A stretch of 64,000 bases of DNA. Source: Salinibacterium sp. TMP30. Lineage in GTDB: Bacteria > Actinomycetota > Actinomycetes > Actinomycetales > Microbacteriaceae. Under the pieces are notes generated by a model. The model did no database searches. It saw nothing but the letters and a program-made list of their open reading frames with translations, and had not been told where the DNA came from. Both the position numbers and the translations under genes were made by a program. Positions 44,097 to 53,507 of the stretch are shown here, piece after piece. Positions within the stretch are counted from its first letter, which is position 1. Every line of letters starts with the position of its first letter. The stretch covers positions 496,001 through 560,000 of the forward strand of contig NZ_CP151642.1 of NCBI RefSeq assembly GCF_038397785.1. The letters run 5' to 3'.

Positions 44097-46934
44097 GTGT
44101 CTGGCACGAAAAAGCTTGTCATTGTCGAGTCGCCCACCAAGGCCAAGACGATCGCCAAGTACCTCGGTGACGACTACGACGTGCTCTCCTCCGTCGGTCA
44201 CATCCGCGACCTCGTTGAACCACGCAACCTGCCACCCGAGCTCAAAAAGGGATCACTCGGCAAGTTCTCAGTCGACGTAGAAAACGACTTCGAGCCCTAC
44301 TACGTAGTCTCAGACGCCAAAAAGAAAACCGTCTCCGAACTCAAAAAAGCACTCAGTGGAGCCAACGAGCTCTACCTCGCAACTGATGAGGACCGCGAAG
44401 GAGAAGCCATCGCCTGGCACCTCCTCCAAGTACTCAAACCCAAAGTGCCCGTCAAGCGCATGGTGTTCCACGAAATCACCGAAGACGCCATCGAAGCAGC
44501 CATCAACAACACCCGCGACGTCGACACCGCGCTCGTCGATGCCCAAGAAACCCGCCGCATCCTCGATCGCCTCTACGGCTACGAAATCTCACCCGTACTG
44601 TGGCGCAAAGTCGGCCCAGGCCTCTCCGCCGGTCGCGTGCAATCCGCCGCCACCCGCCTCGTTGTTGAACGCGAACGTGAACGCCTCGCGTTCATCACAG
44701 CCAATTACTGGGATCTCATCGCCCAACTCTCGCCCGACAGCGAAACCAACAGCTTCGAATCCAAACTTGTGCGCCTTGACGGCAAGCGCGTTGCCGCCGG
44801 CCGAGACTTCGATGACCGCGGAAACCTCAAAGGCGACGCTGTAGCCCTCGACGAAAAAGCTGCCCAAACTCTTGCAGACGCACTGCGGATGCCGAGCACC
44901 ACCATTGCCGTTAAAACGGTAGAAACCAAGCCATACACGCGTCGCCCCGCAGCACCCTTCACCACCTCAACGCTGCAGCAAGAGGCCGGCCGCAAGCTGC
45001 GCTACTCCGCCCGCCAAACCATGAGCGTCGCCCAATCGCTCTACGAAAACGGTTACATCACCTATATGCGAACCGACTCATCGTCGCTCTCGCAACAGGC
45101 CATCACCGCAGCCCGCAGCCAAGCTGTTGCGCTCTACGGTGCTGACGCCGTGCCAGACAAGCCGCGCGTCTACGCCAGCAAAAGCAAAAACGCTCAAGAA
45201 GCGCACGAAGCCATTCGCCCCTCCGGCGATACCTTCCGCACCCCCAGCTCGCTTCAGTCCACGCTGCGCGGCAATGACTTCAAGCTTTACGAACTGATCT
45301 GGAAGCGCACCGTCGCCTCACAGATGGCGGATGCCAAAGGCTCAACGGCATCCATCACCATCACCGCTGGGCAAGCGCCCGTCGCCGAATTCTCAGCCAG
45401 CGGAACCATCATCACCTTCCGCGGCTTCATGCAAGCCTACGAAGAAGGCCAAGACGAAGAACGCAACGCCGCCGCCGAACCCAAAGAAGCGAAACTGCCT
45501 CCCCTCAAGGAAGGCCAAAAGCTCACCCTGCTCGACATCGAAGCCAAAGGTCACGAGACCAGCCCGCCGCCGCGCTACACCGAAGCAAGCCTCGTCAAGA
45601 AGCTAGAAGAACTCGGCATTGGTCGCCCCTCAACCTACGCGTCAATCATCTCCACGATCATTGACCGCGGCTACATCACGCCGCGCGGCCAGGCACTCGT
45701 GCCCAACTGGATCGCCTTCTCCGTAGTGCGACTGCTCGAAGAATACTTCGGCGATCTCGTGCAATACGACTTCACCGCAGGCATGGAAGATGACCTCGAC
45801 CGCATCGCCGGCGGAAGCCAGAACCGTGTCGAATGGCTCAAATCGTTCTACTTCGGCGACGACAAATACCGCGGCCTGCGCACCGTCATCGACAACCTCG
45901 GTGAAATCGACGCCAAAGAGATCAACTCCATGCGACTCTCGGATGACGTGACACTGCGCATCGGAAAGTACGGACCGTACCTAGAGACCCCCAGTGACGA
46001 CCCCGAGAAACCTCGCCGCATCAACATCCCCGAAGCACTCGCGCCCGACGAACTCACCCTCGTCAAAGCACAAGAACTCATCGACGCCCCCATCGTGGGA
46101 GACCGAGTCATCGGCACCAACCCCGAAACGGGCAAAGAGATCGTCGCCAAAGACGGCCGTTTCGGCCCCTACGTGACTGAGCTCGAACCGGAAGCAGAGC
46201 CCGCTCCCGAGCCCGTCGAAGAGATCGACCCCAAGACGGGCGAAGTCAAAAAGGCCAAGAAGCCCAAGAAGGTTGCGGTCGTCAAGCCGCGTACAGCATC
46301 CATCTTCAAGACCATGGAACTCGACTCCATAGATCTGGACACCGCACTCAAGTTGCTCAGCCTTCCGCGAGTTGTCGGGCTCGACCCCGAAACTAACGTA
46401 GAAATTACCGCGCAAAACGGACGCTACGGCCCCTACCTCAAGAAGGGCGTCGAGACGCGATCGCTCACCAGCGAAGACCTCATCTTCGATATCGATGTCG
46501 CCGGCGCCGTAGAGCTGTATGCGCAACCTAAGTACGGCGGACGCGCAGCATCCAGCGCTCTCAAAGAGTTTGATGCCGACCCGGTAAGCGAAAAGCCCAT
46601 CAAGATCAAAGATGGCCGCTTCGGGGCCTACGTGACCGACGGCACGACCAACGCCACCATCCCTCGCGGCGAAACTGTCGACGACGTTGACTTCGAGCGC
46701 GCAGTGCAACTGCTCGCCGACAAGCGGGCCAAGGGACCAGTCAAACGCAAGACAGCAGCCAAGAAGCCCGCAGCCAAGAAGCCGGCGGCGAAGAAAAAAC
46801 CCGCTGCCAAAAAACCCGCTGCTAAAAAGCCCGCGGCGAAGAAACCGGCAGCCAAGAAACCTGCCGCCACAAAGCCCGCCACAAAGGCAGCAGCAGCGAA
46901 ATCGGCTGCACCGTCGGTTGACGAAACCCAGTAG
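44097..46934 (+). CDS. topA: DNA topoisomerase I
   Basis: A type IA topoisomerase of 945 residues that relaxes negative supercoils. GTG 44097 has AAGGAG upstream and places the Toprim domain at the N-terminus ([20 protein letters not shown]). The catalytic Tyr is in [19 protein letters not shown]. Four-Cys zinc fingers are absent; instead there are repeated actinobacterial C-terminal modules ([30 protein letters not shown]) and a Lys/Ala/Pro tail of about 50 residues made of KKPAA repeats, which in mycobacterial enzymes aids DNA binding. tmk begins one base after the stop. Confidence 0.97.
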   Translation: MSGTKKLVIVESPTKAKTIAKYLGDDYDVLSSVGHIRDLVEPRNLPPELKKGSLGKFSVDVENDFEPYYVVSDAKKKTVSELKKALSGANELYLATDEDREGEAIAWHLLQVLKPKVPVKRMVFHEITEDAIEAAINNTRDVDTALVDAQETRRILDRLYGYEISPVLWRKVGPGLSAGRVQSAATRLVVERERERLAFITANYWDLIAQLSPDSETNSFESKLVRLDGKRVAAGRDFDDRGNLKGDAVALDEKAAQTLADALRMPSTTIAVKTVETKPYTRRPAAPFTTSTLQQEAGRKLRYSARQTMSVAQSLYENGYITYMRTDSSSLSQQAITAARSQAVALYGADAVPDKPRVYASKSKNAQEAHEAIRPSGDTFRTPSSLQSTLRGNDFKLYELIWKRTVASQMADAKGSTASITITAGQAPVAEFSASGTIITFRGFMQAYEEGQDEERNAAAEPKEAKLPPLKEGQKLTLLDIEAKGHETSPPPRYTEASLVKKLEELGIGRPSTYASIISTIIDRGYITPRGQALVPNWIAFSVVRLLEEYFGDLVQYDFTAGMEDDLDRIAGGSQNRVEWLKSFYFGDDKYRGLRTVIDNLGEIDAKEINSMRLSDDVTLRIGKYGPYLETPSDDPEKPRRINIPEALAPDELTLVKAQELIDAPIVGDRVIGTNPETGKEIVAKDGRFGPYVTELEPEAEPAPEPVEEIDPKTGEVKKAKKPKKVAVVKPRTASIFKTMELDSIDLDTALKLLSLPRVVGLDPETNVEITAQNGRYGPYLKKGVETRSLTSEDLIFDIDVAGAVELYAQPKYGGRAASSALKEFDADPVSEKPIKIKDGRFGAYVTDGTTNATIPRGETVDDVDFERAVQLLADKRAKGPVKRKTAAKKPAAKKPAAKKKPAAKKPAAKKPAAKKPAAKKPAATKPATKAAAAKSAAPSVDETQ

Positions 46935-46935
46935 C

Positions 46936-47565
46936 GTGCCCGGACTTTTCATCACACTTGAGGGCGGCGACGGTGCGGGCAAGACCACCCAATCAAAGCT
47001 CCTCGTGGAATGGCTTGAAGATGCAGGACACACTGTTGTTGTGACCCGCGAACCCGGCGGCACCGACCTGGGTAGTGAGCTCCGCGAAATCGTGTTGCAC
47101 CGCCGCGGCGACATGGATCCCCGCGCCGAAGCACTCATCTACGCGGCAGACCGTGCTCACCACATCGCAACAGTGGTGCGGCCAGCACTCGAACGTGGCG
47201 AGATTGTCGTTCAGGATCGCTACATCGACTCATCGGAGGCCTACCAGGGTGCCGGGCGAGTGCTCGGAGCAGACGAAGTGCGCGACCTCTCACTCTGGGC
47301 AACCCGAGGGCTGTTACCCGACGTCACGGTGCTGCTCGACCTTGACCCCGCCGACGGCCGCAAACGCCTCGACAGTGCACGCACCCGCTACGATCGGCTC
47401 GAAGCGGAGAAACAAGAGTTCCACACTCGAGTGCGCGACGCTTTCCTCGAACGGGCCGCGCAAGAGCCCGATCGAATCCTTGTGGTGGATGCCGCGCAAG
47501 ACGTCACGGAGATCGCCACCGCGATCCGTGAGCGCATCCAGAATCACCTACCGCAGCCCGCTTAG
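46936..47565 (+). CDS. tmk: Thymidylate kinase
   Basis: Phosphorylates dTMP to dTDP. The 209 residues start at GTG 46936 with LFITLEGGDGAGKTTQSKLL (Walker A), then TREPGGTDLG and DRYIDSSEAYQGAGR, all diagnostic. The longer upstream frame lies inside topA and is discarded. topA-tmk-holB is a common actinobacterial order. Confidence 0.97.
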   Translation: MPGLFITLEGGDGAGKTTQSKLLVEWLEDAGHTVVVTREPGGTDLGSELREIVLHRRGDMDPRAEALIYAADRAHHIATVVRPALERGEIVVQDRYIDSSEAYQGAGRVLGADEVRDLSLWATRGLLPDVTVLLDLDPADGRKRLDSARTRYDRLEAEKQEFHTRVRDAFLERAAQEPDRILVVDAAQDVTEIATAIRERIQNHLPQPA

Positions 47566-47574
47566 ACTGAACGC

Positions 47575-48741
47575 ATGTCGTTGTGGGAGGGCCTAACCGG
47601 CCAAGCTGAGGCGATCGCCATTCTCGAGGCTGCCGCGTCATCGTCGGCATTGGGGAGCACCGACGAATCGTCGATGACCCACTCGTGGCTCATCACGGGT
47701 CCCCCCGGTTCTGGCCGTTCGAACATTGCCTACGCCTTTGCTGCAGCCCTGCTCGGCACTCGCGGTGACGAAACAGAAGAGTCCGTGTTCAAGCAGGTTA
47801 TGGCTCGTACGCACCCAGATCTGGGTGTGCTCAGCACTGAACGCGTCATCATCTCAATCGACGAAGTGCGCAAGCTCGTTTCGTCGTCACAATTTTCTCC
47901 CTCTGTTGGCCACTACCGCGTCATGATCATCGAAGACGCTGACCGAATGGCCGAACGCACCTCGAACGTACTCCTCAAAGCGCTCGAAGAGCCGCCGCCC
48001 CGCACCGTCTGGATCCTGTGCGCCCCCAGCGAAGCAGACCTCATCCCCACCATCCGATCGCGCGTGCGTTGCGTGCGACTTCGCACCCCAGCGATCGCCG
48101 ATGTTGCTCAACTCTTGCAAGACCGCGATGGTGTTGCCCCCGATATTGCCTTGCGTGCCGCGCGCGAAGCTCAAAGCCACATCGGCATGGCGCACCGCCT
48201 GGCCACCAATGCGGATGCCCGCGAACGACGCGAACGCACGCTCACCACAGTTTTGGAGATCCGCACCGTCGCTGACGCCGTAATCGCAGCCACGACTCTG
48301 CTTGATCTGTCGAAAGCGGATGCCACAGCCCTCACCGAAGAACGGGACGCCCAGGAACGCGAAGCTGCGCTGCGCTCGCTCGGGGTCGCCCCCGGCGGAA
48401 CCATCCCGCCGGCGTTGCGGGCCCAGCTGAAAGCGATGGAAGAGGACCAAAAACGGCGCGCGACCCGGGGGCTGCGCGACGGGATCGACCGCATCATGGT
48501 TGATCTCCTCTCGTTGTACCGAGACATTTTGTTAACTCAGATTGGCGCTCCGGGAGAACTCATTAACCTCAGCATTCTCAACAACATCAATGCTGTCGCC
48601 GCCCGCACAACACCGGTCGCGACGCTGGCAATCATGGATGGCATTGCTGAAGCGCGCCGCCGCATCGAGAGCAACGTTGCTCCTGCGCTTGCGCTTGAAG
48701 CGATGCTCGTGAAAGTTGTTGTTTCGGGACGCGGCGTATGA
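47575..48741 (+). CDS. holB: DNA polymerase III delta-prime subunit
   Basis: A clamp-loader subunit of 388 residues. The P-loop position reads GPPGSGRSNIAYA, with Arg in place of the usual Lys, in keeping with delta-prime not hydrolysing ATP. The central stretch RVMIIEDADRMAERTSNVLLKALEEPPPRTVWIL is the expected AAA+ core and sensor region. TAGACT (47563-47568) ends six bases before ATG 47575, so it probably has its own leaderless promoter inside the end of tmk. It overlaps the next gene by four bases. Confidence 0.94.
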   Translation: MSLWEGLTGQAEAIAILEAAASSSALGSTDESSMTHSWLITGPPGSGRSNIAYAFAAALLGTRGDETEESVFKQVMARTHPDLGVLSTERVIISIDEVRKLVSSSQFSPSVGHYRVMIIEDADRMAERTSNVLLKALEEPPPRTVWILCAPSEADLIPTIRSRVRCVRLRTPAIADVAQLLQDRDGVAPDIALRAAREAQSHIGMAHRLATNADARERRERTLTTVLEIRTVADAVIAATTLLDLSKADATALTEERDAQEREAALRSLGVAPGGTIPPALRAQLKAMEEDQKRRATRGLRDGIDRIMVDLLSLYRDILLTQIGAPGELINLSILNNINAVAARTTPVATLAIMDGIAEARRRIESNVAPALALEAMLVKVVVSGRGV

Positions 48742-50342
48742 GCCGCACCCGCCGCGCTGTCCGAGCCATCGCAGCCCGCATGCACCGCTCTGCCAGCCGC
48801 GCCGGCCGCACGCGCGGTCGTCTCTTCGGCGTGACCTCAGCCGCGCTTGCTGTCTCTCTGCTGCTTAGCGGTTGTGTTTCGTGGTTCATGCCGTCGGCAT
48901 CCAGCATGACGTCGACGCCCACCGGTGAAGCGGTGGCTCCGGGGCTTGAGCGTTTCTACCAGCAGGTGTTGGAGTGGGCGAACTGTGGCGACGCTGTGCA
49001 GTGCTCCACGGCGATTGCACCGGTCGATTGGGAGAACCCCGATGGTGACACAATCGAGCTGGCGCTCGTTCGCCAGACTGCGCGCGGCAATGACCGCATC
49101 GGTTCGCTGCTGGTGAACCCGGGTGGTCCCGGTGGTTCCGGTTTCGATTTTGTCGCGGATAGCGTGGATTACGCCACGAGTGAGGCCCTGCAGTCACAGT
49201 TTGATGTGGTTGGTTTTGATCCTCGTGGGGTGAACCGTTCCACGCCGGTGTCGTGTTATTCCGATCCGGCGGAGCTCGACGAGTACATTTATGGGATTAC
49301 ACCGGGGGAGAAGGGTACCGACGAGTGGATTGCTGCCGCCACGGAAGTGTCCGCCCAGTTCGCTCAGCGATGCCTCGACGAAACGGGCCCATTTTTGGGC
49401 TTCGTTGACACTCCGAGCGCTGCACGCGACCTGGATATGCTTCGGGCTGCTCTGGGGGACACGACGCTGAACTACCTGGGTTACTCCTATGGAACGTTGC
49501 TGGGGCAGGTGTATGCGGAGTTGTTCCCGGAGAAGACGGGAAGGCTTGTGCTTGACGGTGCGGTCGACCCCGCGGCATCCGAATTTGAGGCGACGAAGGC
49601 TCAAGCCCAGGGGTTTGAGCGTGCGCTGAATGCGTTTTTGGTGGACTGTGCTGGCGCGAGCGATTGCCCTTTCACTGGATCGACCGAGCAGTCGCGCACC
49701 CTGATTCGCACGTTGTTGGATCGTCTCGATCAGAGCCCCCTCGGCAATGCTGATGGCCGCAAACTGGGCAGCGCGACGATGTTCACGGCGATCATCCTGC
49801 CCCTGTATAGCCAAGACAATTGGGCGTACCTGCGGCAACTTTTCACCACGGTGTTGCAGGGCGACGCAAGCATCGCATTCGATCTCGCTGACAGCTATAA
49901 CGGCCGTGGGCCGGATGGTGCGTATCTTGAGAACCAGACTGAAGCGTTCATTGCGATCAATTGTTTGGATGCTCGACAGCCGGCGGACAACGACCGGATG
50001 CGTGAGCAGGCTGCCAAGCTTGCGGTCGCGGCTCCGATATTTGGTCCGCAGATGTCGTATGGCGAACCCGGTTGCGCTAACTGGCCGGTAGAGGCGAAGC
50101 GCGAGCGGGTGGCGATCGCGGCCCCGGGCGCTGCCGACATGCTGGTGATCGGCACGACGAATGACCCCGCGACTCCCTATGAGTGGGCTCAGAAGGTGGC
50201 CGACAATCTGGATAGCGGGCACCTCATCACGTATAACGGTGAGGGTCACACGGCGTACAACAAGTCGAATGCGTGCGTAAATACGGCGGTGGAAGACTTT
50301 CTGCTGAAGGGCGTGGTTCCGGGCGCTGACCCGAACTGTTAA
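48738..50342 (+). CDS. Secreted alpha/beta hydrolase, TAP-like, lipoprotein
   Basis: A 534-residue exported hydrolase related to tripeptidyl aminopeptidases. The signal peptide has a lipobox LLSGC (Cys about 46) after a long Arg-rich N-region. The fold shows VNPGGPGGSGFD (oxyanion region), the nucleophile elbow LGYSYGTLLG and the C-terminal TAP-like part with TTNDPATPYEWA (Asp) and GEGHTAY (His). It probably releases short peptides outside the cell. The following gene is a close paralogue. The start overlaps holB by four bases. Confidence 0.88.
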   Translation: MSRTRRAVRAIAARMHRSASRAGRTRGRLFGVTSAALAVSLLLSGCVSWFMPSASSMTSTPTGEAVAPGLERFYQQVLEWANCGDAVQCSTAIAPVDWENPDGDTIELALVRQTARGNDRIGSLLVNPGGPGGSGFDFVADSVDYATSEALQSQFDVVGFDPRGVNRSTPVSCYSDPAELDEYIYGITPGEKGTDEWIAAATEVSAQFAQRCLDETGPFLGFVDTPSAARDLDMLRAALGDTTLNYLGYSYGTLLGQVYAELFPEKTGRLVLDGAVDPAASEFEATKAQAQGFERALNAFLVDCAGASDCPFTGSTEQSRTLIRTLLDRLDQSPLGNADGRKLGSATMFTAIILPLYSQDNWAYLRQLFTTVLQGDASIAFDLADSYNGRGPDGAYLENQTEAFIAINCLDARQPADNDRMREQAAKLAVAAPIFGPQMSYGEPGCANWPVEAKRERVAIAAPGAADMLVIGTTNDPATPYEWAQKVADNLDSGHLITYNGEGHTAYNKSNACVNTAVEDFLLKGVVPGADPNC

Positions 50343-50358
50343 CCGCTAGGCTCGGGCC

Positions 50359-51924
50359 GTGAACTCCGTCCACTCCGCCCCCAGAACCCACGCGCGCAGA
50401 CTCTATCTGGTGGTGCCTGCCCTCGCGCTGACCGTGCTGTTAAGCGGTTGCGTGAACATTCTGGGGTTGTTCGGCGATCGATCTGAACCGACCGGTGAAT
50501 CGGTGTCAGCTGAGCTTGCCCCGTATTACGAGCAGGTGCTCACTTGGGTTGACTGTGGCGATGGTGCGCAGTGCGCTGAGGCGACTGCGCCAATGGATTG
50601 GGCGAACCCGACGCCGCAGACGGATATCACTCTTGCGTTGGCTCGTCATACGGCAACCGGCGAAAGCTTGGGGTCGCTGTTTGTGAATCCGGGTGGTCCG
50701 GGCGCTTCCGGGTATGACCTCGTGCATGACGATGTCGATTTTGCGGTGAGTGAGACTCTACGGGAGAACTATGACGTCATCGGGTGGGATCCTCGCGGTG
50801 TTGGCCGTTCGACGCCGGTGACGTGCCTCGACGATGAGGGCCTTGACGAGTTCATTTTCGGGATTCCGGATGCGCCGATCGGCAGCGATGCGTGGCTTGC
50901 GGAGAGCGAAGATGCTGCGATCGGGTTCGGTGAGGCGTGCTTCACGAACACTGGGCCTGTCTTGCAATTCATCGATACGCAGAGCACGGTCCACGATCTT
51001 GACATGTTGCGCGCGATTGTTGGCGACGAGAAGCTGCAGTACTTGGGCTATTCGTATGGCAGTGATATTGGTTCGTATTACATCGAGAACTTTCCCCAGA
51101 ACGTGGGCCGCATTGTGCTCGATGGTGCGACGGACTCGTCGATTTCGGTGTTTGAGGTGGGCCGTGTGCAGACGGCGGGGTTCCAGCGCGCACTCGAAAA
51201 CTACTTGGCGGCGTGCCCCACATTGTTCGATGACTGTCCGTTCACGGGCGGTGTGGATGACGCACTGACGACCATCCGCGAACTTTATGATCGCTATGAC
51301 GCGACCCCGGTGGCTGCCCCCGATGGCCGCATGATGGATGCCGGTGTCATCGATATTGCGATGAGTACGGCCCTCTATTCTCAGGAGTCGTGGCAGTTTC
51401 TCAATGACCTCTTCTCGGAGGCTGCTGTCGACGAGACGGAGACCGCGTTCTTCCTGGCTGATTTCTACTACAGTCGCGACGTTGATGGAACCTACACTGA
51501 CAACTCGCTAGAGGCATTTATCGCGATCTATTGTGTCGACTATCCGGTAGAAGCTGACCCGGCTGTGTTGGTGAAGCAGCAGGAGCTCATGCGTGAGGCG
51601 TCACCGACGACCTACCGAGACTTCCCTCCGACCGGTGACCTCACGTGCGTGAATTGGCCGTACCAGTACATCGGGCCCGGCATTACTGAACTAACCGGTG
51701 AGGGTGCTCCCCCTGTGTTGATCGTCTCGACCACTGGCGACCCGGCGACCCCCTACGAGTGGGGTGTTGCGTTGAGCAAGCAGCTGCAGAGCGCGCAACT
51801 CATCACCTACAACGGCGAAGGTCACACCGCTTATAACGGTGGAGTGACCTGTGTAGATGATGCTGTCGACAACTATTTTGTCAGCGGAACGGTGCCGGAT
51901 GCCGACCCCAACTGTGGTGCCTAG
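50359..51924 (+). CDS. Secreted alpha/beta hydrolase, TAP-like, paralogue
   Basis: A 521-residue lipoprotein (lipobox LLSGC) parallel to the previous gene throughout: VNPGGPGASGYD, LGYSYGSDIGSYY (nucleophile Ser), STTGDPATPYEWG and GEGHTAYNGG. The catalytic triad appears complete. TAGGCT (50347-50352) ends six bases before GTG 50359, suggesting a leaderless promoter of its own. It is a tandem duplication with divergence in the cap region, so the two may differ in peptide preference. Confidence 0.88.
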   Translation: MNSVHSAPRTHARRLYLVVPALALTVLLSGCVNILGLFGDRSEPTGESVSAELAPYYEQVLTWVDCGDGAQCAEATAPMDWANPTPQTDITLALARHTATGESLGSLFVNPGGPGASGYDLVHDDVDFAVSETLRENYDVIGWDPRGVGRSTPVTCLDDEGLDEFIFGIPDAPIGSDAWLAESEDAAIGFGEACFTNTGPVLQFIDTQSTVHDLDMLRAIVGDEKLQYLGYSYGSDIGSYYIENFPQNVGRIVLDGATDSSISVFEVGRVQTAGFQRALENYLAACPTLFDDCPFTGGVDDALTTIRELYDRYDATPVAAPDGRMMDAGVIDIAMSTALYSQESWQFLNDLFSEAAVDETETAFFLADFYYSRDVDGTYTDNSLEAFIAIYCVDYPVEADPAVLVKQQELMREASPTTYRDFPPTGDLTCVNWPYQYIGPGITELTGEGAPPVLIVSTTGDPATPYEWGVALSKQLQSAQLITYNGEGHTAYNGGVTCVDDAVDNYFVSGTVPDADPNCGA

Positions 51925-52003
51925 ACTCACGTTCGCGGCGGGGGTGAGCGAACCCGAAAACTTCGGCTAAGCTTTCTTGCTGTGCCTCATGCAAATGTGG
52001 CCG

Positions 52004-52079
52004 GCCGCCTTAGCTCAGTCGGTAGAGCATCTCACTCGTAATGAGAAGGTCGTCAGTTCGATTCTGACAGGCGGCTCCA
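52004..52079 (+). tRNA. tRNA-Thr(CGT)
   Basis: Acceptor GCCGCCT/AGGCGGC, D arm TTAGCTCAGTCGGTAGAGC, anticodon stem TCTCA/TGAGA with loop CTCGTAA (anticodon CGT), T loop AGTTCGATTCT. The 3' CCA is encoded (52077-52079). Confidence 0.96.
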
Positions 52080-52120
52080 TTCAGCGGCAAACTCCCATGC
52101 CAGTCTCTTAAACTGAGATC

Positions 52121-52906
52121 ATGAAGTACCGCAACGAGCCGATCTACACCGCAGCGATCGGTGCCGGTCGCGCCATGTTCGGTGCCCTACGGGTGCGCCG
52201 TACCATCATCGGGGCCGAGCACTTACCCAACGAGGGTGGGGCCGTGATCGCCATGACCCACTTTGGGTACCTAGAATTTGCCCTTGTCGAGTGGGCGACG
52301 TGGCTCCACAACCGCCGCCGCATCCGTTTCATGGCGAAGAAGAGCGTGTTCCAGAAGCGAGTGGTCGGTTCGTTCATGCGCAATATGAAGCACATCCCTG
52401 TCGATATGAAGGCGGGAGCCAGCGCCTACGCTGCCGCCGTCACGGCCCTGAAGTCGGGTGAGCTGATTGGGGTATTTCCCGAAGCCGGGGTGAGCGCGTC
52501 GTTCACCATTCGCGACTTCAAGACCGGTGCTGTGCGCTTGGCGGCAGAAGCCGGAGTGCCACTCATTCCGCTGGCCTTGTGGGGCGGGCAACGCCTCATG
52601 ACCAAGAACCGCAAAATCTCGTTGCGTGAGCGCGTTGGCGTGCCCATCATGATGGTCGTCGGCGAGCCAATCACGGTGACGGCGGCGGATGACGCGACGG
52701 CAGCCACGGCGCGACTGAAGGCGGCCATGGAAAGTCTTCTTGAGAAAGCGCAACAGGCTTACCCGCTCAAGGGCGCTGGCCAGTGGTGGCAGCCGCGTCA
52801 CCTCGGGGGCACGGCCCCGACCCCAGAGGAGGCGGCCGCAGCCGACGCTGAGCGTGAGTTGCGGCGGGCGCAGGTGCCTCGCAAGGGGCGGGTAGAAGCC
52901 CAGTGA
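52121..52906 (+). CDS. 1-acylglycerol-3-phosphate acyltransferase-like protein
   Basis: A 261-residue PlsC-family protein for phospholipid synthesis. The catalytic block reads MTHFGYLEFAL, that is H-x4-E instead of the usual H-x4-D. The second block is GVFPEAGVSASF (FPEA rather than FPEG). Length and layout otherwise fit the family, including PLIPLALWGGQR. TAAACT (52109-52114) ends six bases before the ATG, so the mRNA is probably leaderless. It may use a different acceptor or acyl donor. Confidence 0.82.
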   Translation: MKYRNEPIYTAAIGAGRAMFGALRVRRTIIGAEHLPNEGGAVIAMTHFGYLEFALVEWATWLHNRRRIRFMAKKSVFQKRVVGSFMRNMKHIPVDMKAGASAYAAAVTALKSGELIGVFPEAGVSASFTIRDFKTGAVRLAAEAGVPLIPLALWGGQRLMTKNRKISLRERVGVPIMMVVGEPITVTAADDATAATARLKAAMESLLEKAQQAYPLKGAGQWWQPRHLGGTAPTPEEAAAADAERELRRAQVPRKGRVEAQ

Positions 52907-52943
52907 GCTTGCCGCTGACGGGCCGTGAAGCAACAATGAAGCC

Positions 52944-53278
52944 ATGGTCACTACTTCGGCAACCGGGCAGACGATCGGCCTCACGCAGGATCAAATGGAT
53001 GAGCTCGTTGACGAACTCGGACTCACGACAGTGCCTCCCTTTAACGAAGGGAAGACGGTCATCCGGTTGGGTGGTAGGCGTTCCCTAACGGGGCAGCCAA
53101 GGGCTCCGTTCCCTCGCTGAAACCTTGTGCACTCGCGGATCTCGGTCTCGAAACGCTCATGCCCATCGACCAGGGCGGCGTGAGTATGAGCCTGCGCTTC
53201 CCAGCTGGGCGCGGCGAAGCCCTGGTAAGAGACGTGGCGCATGAACTGGAGAGCAAGATCATCGAGTACGAACCCTGA
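52944..53278 (+). pseudogene. Small gene broken by a frameshift
   Basis: From ATG 52944 the frame reads MVTTSATGQTIGLTQDQMDE and meets TGA at 53118-53120 (58 residues). A different frame, open after a TAG near 53071 and running to TGA 53278, reads AFPNGAAKGSVPSLKPCALA and ends LVRDVAHELESKIIEYEP. Together they would make one acidic protein of about 110 residues with a plausible composition throughout. So a single-base indel lies between about 53071 and 53118. It may be a real mutation, a sequencing error or, less likely, programmed frameshifting. The family is not recognised. Confidence 0.55.
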
Positions 53279-53414
53279 CTCTTCTTGAGGGTTGCACGCC
53301 CGAACGGGGGTCGTTGACGCGGTAGGCGGCACCCGTCCGGTCTGCTTAGGATTGAGTTAACCAATGACACGCGACCGCGGCTCGACTCCACAGAGAGGGC
53401 CGCGTTCTCTCTCA

Positions 53415-53495
53415 CCGAAATGGCATAACCGGCGTGAGCCGGCGACGCAAAGCCACGGGACCCCATAAGGGTCAGCCGGGCTGCCGAACTGAAGA
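53415..53495 (+). promoter_or_regulatory. Cyclic di-GMP-I (GEMM-I type) riboswitch
   Basis: The core follows the GEMM-I plan. GGCA (53422-53425) pairs with TGCC (53482-53485) as P1. CCGGC-GTGA-GCCGG (53429-53442) is P2 with a GNRA tetraloop. Then comes the invariant GACGCAAAGCC (53444-53454). P3 is built from CC-ac-GG (53453-53458) with CC-g-GG (53476-53480) and the inner stem GACCC/GGGTC (53459-53463 with 53469-53473). One departure is GGCATAACC where GGCAAACC is usual. In known cases binding of c-di-GMP (rarely cGAMP) changes expression of the next gene, here the SGNH-GAF protein 22 bases downstream. Confidence 0.85.
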
Positions 53496-53507
53496 GCAGT
53501 ACTTTTT

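Noticed and set aside
46741-46900. Tandem repeat at the end of topA considered as a CRISPR-like or regulatory repeat
   Set aside because: It encodes the KKPAA tail of topoisomerase I in frame, a known feature of actinobacterial enzymes; there are no unique spacers.
46687-46935. 83-residue N-terminal extension of thymidylate kinase
   Set aside because: It is the alternate frame of the Lys-rich topA tail; GTG 46936 starts exactly at the kinase domain.
45981-47138. Minus-strand frame of 385 codons opposite topA and tmk
   Set aside because: Composition (Gly/Cys/Phe-rich repeats) mirrors the antisense of the Lys/Ala tail and repeats of topA; no start signal or family resemblance.
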